Positions 56,338 through 64,000 of a DNA stretch of 64,000 nucleotides are shown here, in pieces. A program made the position numbers and the translations under genes. The stretch is from Zizania palustris. Taxonomy: Eukaryota; Streptophyta; Magnoliopsida; Poales; Poaceae. Positions within the stretch are counted from its first letter, which is position 1. Every line of letters starts with the position of its first letter. The stretch spans positions 11,476,342-11,540,341 of the forward strand of contig JAAALK010000289.1 of NCBI GenBank assembly GCA_019279435.1. Reading direction: 5' to 3'. A model generated the notes under the pieces. The model had not been told where the DNA came from, did not search any database, and was given only the letters and a program-made list of their open reading frames with translations.

Positions 56338-59300
56338 TCATGAAAAGTTTGTATCTATACCGAGAAGGAAACGAAGACCTCTTCGATTCCTAAAACTACC
56401 ACTAAAGCTGGAATGACTAGTTCCGGATCCAGGAGTTTTAATAACTTTACGTTTAATTCTTTTCCCTCCTTTCGAAGCTCGAAAATCCTTCTGTTCCTGC
56501 TGAAGTTCAGCCCAGGTTCGAATTCGCTCGGGGCTTCTTTCCCATCTTCAAAGTTGTTCAGAACTCTTCTTTACTAGTTCTTCAGCAGTTTTTTCTTCTT
56601 CGGACCATTCAATGTCTTCAGAAGATGAAGGTTCTAAGTTAACTTATTTTTCCTCTTCTTTAATGTAAGATAATATATCTTTGCATATTTTGGGCACAAT
56701 TACTCTGGAGCTTTCTTGAGGAATTGAAAATCGAGGGCGTTTGTGAGGTCTTAGAGTTTCAAAGGTAGCCCATAGCAGGCGAAGTTCTTCGTTAACCTCT
56801 AGCACTTCGAGATCATCCAAAAAAGGTCAGAAAGCCTAAAAACATTTCCAAATAAGTCTTTTCATTCATAGAGGATAAAAACATAATTTTTTACATATTC
56901 GGGGCCCTAAGGAGAGCTAGACCTTCGGGTCTGGTGGGGGCTGGCTGCTCGAAGCCTGCGACCGTGCTTGCTTTTGGCGAAGTCCTTCATCAATCCAAGC
57001 TTTGATTGCTGATCGACCTTCGGCTCTCCAAGATGCTTGGAAGGCTTGCCAAGCTGCAGCTACGTCGTCGGAAGGAGTTAAGAGCCGGTCGTTGTCGAAG
57101 ACGATAGGAGTCACCCCTGAGTCTGGTGCTACTGGTAGCCCTAGATCCTCATAGTAGCAAAGCACTCGGAGAGAAGCTACTTGGTCTGAGATTTCTCCAT
57201 ACCGAATACCCGCCATGTTCATGGTCTTCGCTGCTGCTTGGATTATTTCCAGTCTTCGTAGTAGAGGGACATCACCAGATGAAGGTAAAGTCCAAGAGGT
57301 GCTGAAATACTCCAAGACGCCCCGAAGGTTGTCCATGGTCTCTAAGGCTACCTTATCGCACTTCACCTTGTCTTCGGACAAAATATTCCTTAACGAAGAC
57401 AACTCGTCTATCAAAGAAGATAGCCTAGCTGCCTCCGTAACCAAGGAGTTCTTCTGACCAAGTAAGTTATTGGCCTCCTCCATCAACTTTGCCTGCTCCT
57501 CTTGGAGTCTGACCAGCTCAGTCCCTGTGGTCGCCTGCTCCATACGCGGTTTTCTACTTCGGCCCGAAGCACGATTTGTTCAGCTTTGAGCTTCTGATTA
57601 GCAGCCTCCAGACCAAGTCTGGCTTTCATTTCCACAGCTACCATTTCATCCAAGCCAAAGGTTCGAATCTCGGAGCTGACAAGACTCCCCTGGAGGGCAG
57701 TTATCTTCTCCTTGGGACGATTACACTCTCGCTCATTTGATACAGCCGCAGCTCGGGCCAAGACTATTTGCTGCGAAGGAAGAAAAGAGCGATGTAAGTA
57801 AACTATTTACATGTTTAAACTAACTCTGTTATTGTGGATATTTTGTACCTGGTAAGCTGCCCATTCCAAGGCTGCATCTAGCTCCGACCCCTCAGCTTCT
57901 CTAAGGATAGGCACCAAGTCGGTCTCCCAGACTTCACGATTAACTTGAGCTAGAGGCTCTAGCAGAGTCCGAAGCCTAGTCCTTCGCTCCAGAAAAAGGA
58001 GCTAGGAGGGGGAGCCTTGACAAGGCTCTTTGATCGTCTTCATTTGGAGAAGGATCAGAGCGCAGCGCCGCATCCCCGGAGGCCTCTGTGAATTGCCCCC
58101 TTCTATGGACTGGCCTTTGTCTGTAGATTCTGATGGGGTTAATCCAGAGTTCGGAGCAGGCAAAGGATCCACTTTTCCTTTACCTTTTCCAGGCCCCATT
58201 TTCATAGCCTCCTCCGGAATCGACTTCAGAGATGTCGAAGTTTCAGGCGCATTCTTCACGGTAGCGGTCATATCCATTGGGGTTGATCCTGTAAAATCAA
58301 AGGTATTATATATTGCATAAATTTTGCAGGACATGAAAAGAAAGGAAAAGCATTCAACTAAGGCTTACCTCTGACATTTTGTCACCGGATGAGTATGGGA
58401 CTGCTCGGAGGCTCGAATGCCTCTTCGAAGTCTTCCTCAGATTCGGAGTTGGGGACCGAAGGATTAGCTGCTAAAATTTCTCCAAGAACAATAGTTATCA
58501 CTTCGTCCGGAGCTGAAGTTTGATCATTTGTCGCCTCGACTCCGCCTTCTTCTGCAGCGAGGACCTCTTGGACAGACGGGACCTTCGAAGTCTCTACCTT
58601 CTCGAGATTACCTTTCGTGGCAGGCATGACCGCTGTGCCACCCTTGGTAGGAACTTTGACTTCCGCGTGCGCCCCTTCATCCTCGGTAATAAGGGCTTCC
58701 AACACCCTCTGCATTTCTCTGTATCCTTCATCTTTAGATGACTCCGAAGACGAAGTAGAGGACTTGGAAGGGGCCACGAACTTCGGTTACCAGGCTAACT
58801 TCTTCACAGGAGTCTTGGCTGGCGTCGAAGTCCCGGCTTCAGCTTTCCTCTTCTTAGGACCTGGCTGAGAAGAGCTCTAGTCCGAAGAGAAGGAGCGTCA
58901 ACTCCGAGTACACTCCATACTCGGTTGAACCGCTCCCAACGACCCACCAACTTCACTCTGCATTCCTTCTTAGCGAGGGTAGGGGCTCCAAGGATCTTCT
59001 CCGAAGCCCATACAACTTGCTCCGAAGTCAGGGTAGCGCATGGAGCTGAAAGATAAGATTTATTTCAGTCATCATTTTTATGAAATTAGTGCATATAAAA
59101 CATTTTGCAGTTTCTGAAGTTACCTGCAGAGCTCGAAGATATTTCTCGGAGTCCACCCTCCGGATTCTCTTCGAAGTTAATAGGCCAGTTGGCCATCAGA
59201 GGCGGAATTTGGAGCCCGATGAACTCCTCCGCTAAGTCTCGCATGCTCATACGATGAATTATCGTTTGCAGCAGATTGAGGCGAGCTTTGAGCTAGCCTA

Positions 59301-60023
59301 GATCTGGATGAACTTCGGCTTCCCTCCGGAAAAATATGTCTTTTAGAGGTCCGGCCAAAGTACTGTCTACTCCCACTTCGGCATAGACCAGCGAAGAATC
59401 TAGTATATGTACCATCTGGCATTGATGGCCTTCGTTGGAAATCGAGTCTGGAACTCATCCTGGAGTCGAAAGTTGATACTGCCAAATGCAACTACTATTT
59501 TCTCTCCTCCGGAGCACAGATAAGTCTTCGACTAGCAGGAAGCTTTGTGGAGCGCTAAGAAGATCTCTGCTCTTCCTTCACAGCCTTCGGCTCGCATCGC
59601 CCACTCGAAGATCGCAAGACGCACTATGGCGTTCGGGGAAAGTTGAGGAAGGGTGACATGGAAAAGCTCCAACACCTCAGACAATAAATCTACTGTAGGA
59701 AGCCCTAACCCAGCTTCGAAGAATGCCTCGAATACCACCACCTCTCTGGGTCGAGGCGAGGGGATTGCTTCCTGACCGGGCTGACGGATCTTGATTCCCG
59801 GACCAACTTTCCCTGCAATTGTTGCTGTTATGGTTTTCTTCTTGCAGGTCGATGGCCCCAAGTTGTAGGAATGGTCCGAGTACATGGAAGATGCTGGGAG
59901 GAGGTCATGGGGGCCGACTTGTTGGGGATTCCCCGCAGGTGCCACCGCTGTTGCCATCGCCATGGCTTGGTGCCTAGCCAAGGTTGAAGCTGCTACAGGC
60001 ACTTTGTGGCTAGTCTTTGCCAT
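56338..60023 (-). pseudogene. Gypsy D antisense five-exon gene (broken copy)
   Basis: Exons on the minus strand are 60023-59124, 59045-58369, 58288-57849, 57770-56923 and 56834-56338. The four introns (78, 80, 78 and 88 nt) have GT-AG borders at the same places as in gypsy B. Exon 1 starts MAKTSHKVPVAASTLARHQA and keeps FHVTLPQLSPNAIVRLAIFE, then meets a TAG at 59532 where B has a Gln codon. Exons 2 to 5 also contain stops or shifts. The C-terminus of exon 5 (RRGLRFLLGIDTNFS) is the fuller version of the one cut short in gypsy B. The copy is useful as an outgroup for testing selection. Confidence 0.8.
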
Positions 60024-60120
60024 TGAATGGAGTGGAAGGTTTGGAAATAGAGTTGTGGAAGCTAGAAGAAGGATTGCGCGAGAGCAGTGGGTAAAGTATA
60101 CCGAATGCCCCTTGCCCCTC

Positions 60121-60128
60121 TATTTATA
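60121..60128 (-). promoter_or_regulatory. TATA box of gypsy D antisense gene
   Basis: TATAAATA on the minus strand (context GCTATAAATAGAGGGG), 98 bases upstream of the ATG at 60023. Same place as in gypsies A, B and E. The remainder of 60024-60458 is leader and upstream sequence ending in the polypurine tract GAGGGGCTAC. Confidence 0.75.
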
Positions 60129-60458
60129 GCATGAACTTGCAGTTTCTTACCATTCATACTCGACGTTCCGTCTTCTATACCGTTATTGTTTCCAAAAACA
60201 AAGCAACATTATAACTTCTTCTCAAAGAAAAAGATAACGACTATTTTTCTGAGTCTAACGGTCTTTTCAACTTCGAAAAAATTGTCTTCGAAGCTGTTCA
60301 AATGAGACCTCCGCTTGGAAGTCGATTCGAAGTTTCTAAATTTCTGAATGCTTCCAAGGTTGGTACATTTTATTAAACCCTGCGCATGATTATGTTTCTT
60401 GCGTATACTGCTCTCCAAACTATATAGATCATTCGAAGAAGAGTATTCGAGGGGCTAC

Positions 60459-60952
60459 TGTTGGGGGGGAAATACTTTATCCCCAGAGTCTCCACAGTTA
60501 TAAGACAAAGACAATTTACTAGACCGAAGTTCCAGTAATAACTTCGATCTAGTGCATGATCAAACTCGAAGAATCCATGCAGGCTTCTATTCAGAGTATG
60601 CCTTCGAAGGTTAAATCTTCAGAGAGCTTATCTGCCAGCGAGGATGGAAGACTTATCTTCTTTCTAATTAGATTAGTCTTTTACCATTTTAACCCTATTA
60701 GGGGTACCGAATAGTTTCCACTATGTCGGTTGTAATTGAGGGGTAAAAGGTCTTTTCCTTAAGATTTTTACCTATAAATACCCCCATTCTTAGCCTGTAA
60801 TAATCATTGAATACTCAGTTATTCAATACATAACTTCGAACTACTTCGAGCTATTATCCAATTCGGAGGCTTGAAATAGTCCGTTTCACAAACTCTTTGT
60901 TTGTTAGTTCTTAATCTTCGAGAACCTATTAACATAATCTTTTACGCCAACA
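60459..60952 (+). repeat. 3' LTR of gypsy D (494 bp)
   Basis: TGTTGGGGGGGAAATAC to TTTACGCCAACA, followed by the duplication GCATC (60953-60957). It is distinct from the gypsy B LTR in its first 150 bases, so D is a separate subfamily. Confidence 0.94.
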
Positions 60953-61094
60953 GCATCATTTCGAGTGGCTTGTGGAGGTTCGAATCTTGTTTGCTCTTCG
61001 AATATCCCTTTCTCCTGGTGGACGCATCAGGGAAACGGAGATGCTTGTGGAGTCAAGCATCTTTCCAAGAACCTGAACAACAGCCTTCGAACCA

Positions 61095-61450
61095 TTGGTT
61101 CAAGGACTCTGTTGCCAGCCTGCGGATTCCAGGCTCTGGTTTGTTAGGATCCGTAGAAGATTCTAAGGACTTTAAAAGAACAGATTTACGGCCTCCGGGT
61201 TCGAAGCATCTATAAAAGAGCCGAAGGTGGCTAGCCTGCGGATTCCAGGCTCCGGCTTGTTAGGATCCGTAGAAGAGTCTAAGGACTTTAAAAGAACAGA
61301 TTTATGGCCTCCGGGTTCGAAGCATCTGTAAAAGAGCCGAAGGTGGCCAGCCTGCAGATTCCAGGCTCCGGCTTGTTAGGATCCGTAGAAGAGTCTAAGG
61401 AATTTAAAAGAACAGATTTCCGGCCACCGGGTTCGAAGCATCTGTAAAAG
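61095..61450 (+). repeat. 116 bp tandem repeats in gypsy F 3' region
   Basis: Three units with an exact 116 bp spacing (TGCGGATTCC at 61121, and its counterparts at 61237 and 61353). Each is a double unit: TGCGGATTCC ... GGATCCGTAGA, then TTACGGCCTCCGGGTTCGAAGCATC ... AAAAGAGCCGAAGGTGG. Both halves resemble the about 60 bp repeat of gypsies A, B and D, so here the array amplified as a dimer. The region from 61450 to 61928 is otherwise non-coding spacer and 3' end of the antisense gene. Confidence 0.82.
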
Positions 61451-61928
61451 AGTCAAAGGTGACCAAGCAATAAGGTTTCAAGGCTCCGGCCAATGAGATA
61501 CTTTTAAAGTCCTAAGCGACTAGCATGGGAGCTTACAAGTATAAATTCAGCTCTGAAACCTATAAACATTATAATACGAACGTATAGTTCGAAGAACTCT
61601 ACGAAAAAGAAAAGTATGATTACTAAGTGTTGTGCGAAGCATCAGATTGTTGTGCAAATCATTGTGTCCAACGGACCCTATCGCAATGCGTACGGTCCCT
61701 CACCCACAAGAAGGGCCAGGAGAGTAAGGAACAACAAGATTCTTTCGAAGCAATTCATATTAATTGAATAATCATACTTTTACATCAAGAGAAATTTTGG
61801 TCTAAGCCTAGATAAAATCAGAGACCCATCCAGCCTCTAGAACTACTTCTAAGGCTACTTCGACCTCCGGAGCTCGAAGCCATCGAGATTGTATTTTTAG
61901 TTCGAGTGTTTCTCTTCTTCTTTGAAGC

Positions 61929-63740
61929 TCACAATTTTTCCTGCTCCTCTTGAAGTTCAGCCCAAGTCAGAAGCCTTTTGGAGCTAGCTTCGGCAGGGTC
62001 TTCGGCCTGGTACTCTGAGTCAAACAAATCTACATACTCGGAAGATGAAGATGTTTTTTCCTTTTCCTCTTCTTTGATATAAGTTAAGACTTCGTGGCGA
62101 ATTTCGGGTGCTATCTCACCTTGATCTCCGCGAGGAACAGAGAAGCGTGAACGGCGGTAAGGCCTTAGGCTTTCAAGGACTGTCCACTGCCGACGGAGCC
62201 CTTCGTTAATTTCCAATACTTCGAAGTCAGGCTCCGAAGGACATGGCAAAACCTAAAAGAGTAAACATCCAAACATGTTCCTCGTTTATAAGCTTTTCAT
62301 TCATTAATGCAAGGGGCTTTACAAGATTTCTTATGCATATTTAAGCACCCTATAGGACTAGACCTGCGGGTCGGTCGGCAGAGCAGGAGGTGTCGGAGCT
62401 GGCGAAGCTGGAAGCGGAGGCCTTGTTTGTGCTTGCTTTTGCCGATGGGCCTCGTCGATCCATGCTTTGGCTGCAGCCTTGTGGTCTATTTTCTAGATTG
62501 GCCGGAAAGCTTCCTAGGCCAAGGCTACATCCTGTGAAGGACGCAACAAGCCCTCGTCGGCAAAGCCTGCAGGTGTCGAACCCCCAACCAGAGCGACAGA
62601 AATCTCAAGAGCTTCGAGGTGACGGAGGACTCCGATTCCAGCAACTTGTCCGGAGATCTCTCCATACCGGACGCCGGATCCCATCATCAGCTTCATCGCC
62701 ACTTGCATCATCTTCAGCTTCCGGTCGAGGGGCTCGCTCGCCGCAGTAGAAGACGAAGGGCACATGGTGCCGAAGTATTCCAAGGTACCCTGAAGGGCAT
62801 CCAAGGTACGCTCCGCTATTGTAGTATTCTTCATCTCTACCGCTTCCAGCCACGCAGCAGCAGCAGATACTTCAGCCATTTTGGATAGCAAGGTGCTCTT
62901 CTGGGCCATCGCCTGTTTGAGCGAACCTTGGAGTTCTACAAGTTGAGCGCTTGAAGTAGCTGCCGCCTGCCGGAGCATCTCCACCTCCGCTCGGAGCACC
63001 ACGCATTTGGCTTCGGCTTCTTGGGCTGAAGTTCAGAGTGCGCTGCTGCTCTGCTGTTCGAGTCGGAGGGCTTCGTCGGTGGCGGCCCTAGCCCTCCATT
63101 CTTCAAGGAGCTCTTCCTCCAGCCGAAGTGTTTGGTCTTCGAAACTTTTAAGTGCGGACTGGAGGGTAGTAACCTTCCTTTTGAACCGGTTGGTTTCGAC
63201 TTTGTTGGAAGTCGCTGCCGCTCTAGCAAGGACAAATTGCTACAAGAAGAGCAAGTAAGTACTAAGTAGCTCCATTTGTTAATTAAAGGTACGTGTGGTA
63301 CTTTGTATACCTGAAGGGCAGCCCTTTCGAGGGCTAGATTAAGCTCTGGGGCTTTGGCTTCGCTCAAGATGGAGACCAAGTCGGAGTTTACGACTTCTTG
63401 GCCTTTCTCCGCCAAGGGCTCCAGAAGCACTCGGAGGCCCGTTCGTTGCTCCAAGAAGGGAGCCAACAAAGAGAGCCAGGACAAAGCCTAGTGGTCATCT
63501 GCGGTCGCCTCTTCTTCTAAGTTACTCGCCGAGGGGTCGTTGGAAGAAGGCATCATCATTGGGGCAGGAGGGAGTCCAAGACTCATCATGCTTTTTCCCC
63601 TTCTTGGTACGAAGGCTGGAGGAGTGACTTCAGCCGAGGTAGATCCTCCTTCGACCGGTGTCCCTTCGGTCAGAACCGCTTCGACGGAGATGGCTCCAGT
63701 TGCCGGAGCTTCTATGTCCATCGGAACCGTGGTGTCCATC
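61929..63740 (-). pseudogene. Gypsy F antisense gene, exons 3 to 5
   Basis: Exon 5 is 62252-61929 (PDFEVLEINEGLRRQW, YIKEEEKEK, acidic tail). Exon 4 is 63239-62364, with coiled-coil N-terminus and RYGEISGQVAGIGVLRHLE, and two TAG codons near 62495-62515 in place of Trp. The end of exon 3 is 63740-63311 (LLAPFLEQRTGLRVLLEPL). Intron 3 (63310-63240, 71 nt) and intron 4 (62363-62253, 111 nt) have GT-AG borders at the same positions as in gypsy B. Exons 1 and 2 are beyond the gypsy G insertion. Conservation of intron positions in this diverged copy supports a real gene structure. Confidence 0.75.
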
Positions 63741-64000
63741 TGTTGGCGCAAAAGATTACGCTAACAAGTTTCTGTAGAAAAGAAACTAACAAACGAAGTG
63801 TTTGCGAAGAGAACTGTTCTAAGCCTCCGAAAGGATAATAACTTAGAAAGGTTCGAATGTGTGTATTGAATAACTTGTATTTGGTCGGTATTACAGGGTG
63901 AAATGGGGGGTATTTATAGGCCCAAACATTAAGGAAAAGACCTATTTACCCCTCTATTACAACCGACATAGTGGAAACTATTTGGTTCCCTTAATAGGGC
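63741..64000 (-). repeat. Gypsy G LTR, partial, minus orientation
   Basis: Plus-strand text starts TGTTGGCGCAAAAGATTACG, the reverse complement of the gypsy LTR end (CGTAATCTTTTGCGCCAACA), and continues through the reverse of the TATA region (GGGGTATTTATAGGCCC near 63905) to the window edge. It closely matches the gypsy B LTR. The probable target duplication CCATC is at 63736-63740. It interrupts the gypsy F antisense gene in exon 3. Confidence 0.9.

Larger units (their letters stand above)
38751..60952 (+). mobile_element. Gypsy D: Tat-clade element with gypsy B nested inside
   Basis: Complete at both ends: LTRs at 38751-39244 and 60459-60952 and a perfect 5 bp target duplication GCATC at 38746-38750 and 60953-60957. 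Gypsy B splits it at 40748/52295; without B and its duplication it is about 10.65 kb. By eye the two LTRs differ at about 30 of 494 positions, far more than those of B, so D is the older host. Gag and pol have many stops and a 0.6 kb deletion; the antisense gene is also broken. Structure and gene order equal gypsy B. Confidence 0.95.
60990..63740 (+). mobile_element. Gypsy F: 3' region of a divergent Tat-clade element
   Basis: Contains the end of the 3' spacer after pol (TGGTGGACGCATCAGGG near 61015 resembles AAGTGGACGCACTGG in gypsy B), a repeat array, and the antisense gene from exon 5 back to exon 3. It is cut at 63740 by the gypsy G LTR. The left border with the Tekay-like LTR is not clear; 60953 to about 60990 may still be Tekay LTR. 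It is the most diverged of the gypsy copies here. Confidence 0.75.

Overview
This 64 kb window is plant nuclear DNA made almost wholly of nested LTR retrotransposons. I see no complete host gene. The SIRE/Maximus-type Ty1/copia elements (initiator-Met-tRNA primer sites, LTRs of 1.5-4 kb), the Tat-clade Ty3/gypsy elements and the Tekay-like LTR point to a large-genome monocot, most likely a grass. The species call is inference. The setting looks like heterochromatin.

Left half (1-28920). A nest whose left sides lie outside the window. Copia A (minus, 1-7424) sits in the pol gene of gypsy A (plus, 7425-15896). Gypsy A sits in the 3' non-coding part of copia X (plus, 15897-21120). Copia X sits in an LTR of copia Y (minus, 21121-22758). 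Copia Y sits in the gag of the decayed copia Z (plus, 22759-27433). Beyond Z lie a scrap of gypsy gag (27434-27641) and the 3' end of gypsy E (minus, 27642-about 28920). The X LTR carries a 749 bp Pack-MULE (18695-19443) with a captured sorting-nexin (SNX2-like) PX-domain fragment.

Right half (28921-64000). A Tekay-like gypsy LTR (28921-29323, 37038-38750) was hit by copia M (minus, 29324-37037). M has a 3' LTR but no 5' LTR, ends exactly at its primer binding site, and is still flanked by a perfect 5 bp target duplication (GTTTC). Gypsy D (38751-60952, duplication GCATC) also lies at this LTR's edge. D itself holds a complete young gypsy B (40749-52294, duplication AGTAG). After D come the 3' part of gypsy F (about 60990-63740) and the LTR of gypsy G (63741-64000).

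The most notable system is in the gypsy elements (A, B, D, E, F). Between pol and the 3' LTR each carries an array of about 60 bp hairpin-forming repeats, then a gene on the opposite strand. That gene has its own TATA box about 100-120 bp before the ATG and, where enough is preserved, five exons joined by four short GT-AG introns at the same places. In gypsy B the spliced frame is open for 1090 codons, while the sense gag-pol frame of the same copy has three nonsense codons. The N-terminal exon resembles the grass 'putative gypsy type transposon' family (Transposase_28 type), and exon 4 is coiled-coil. Antisense ORFs are known from Tat elements such as Grande and Retand; the conserved five-exon structure is what deserves follow-up.
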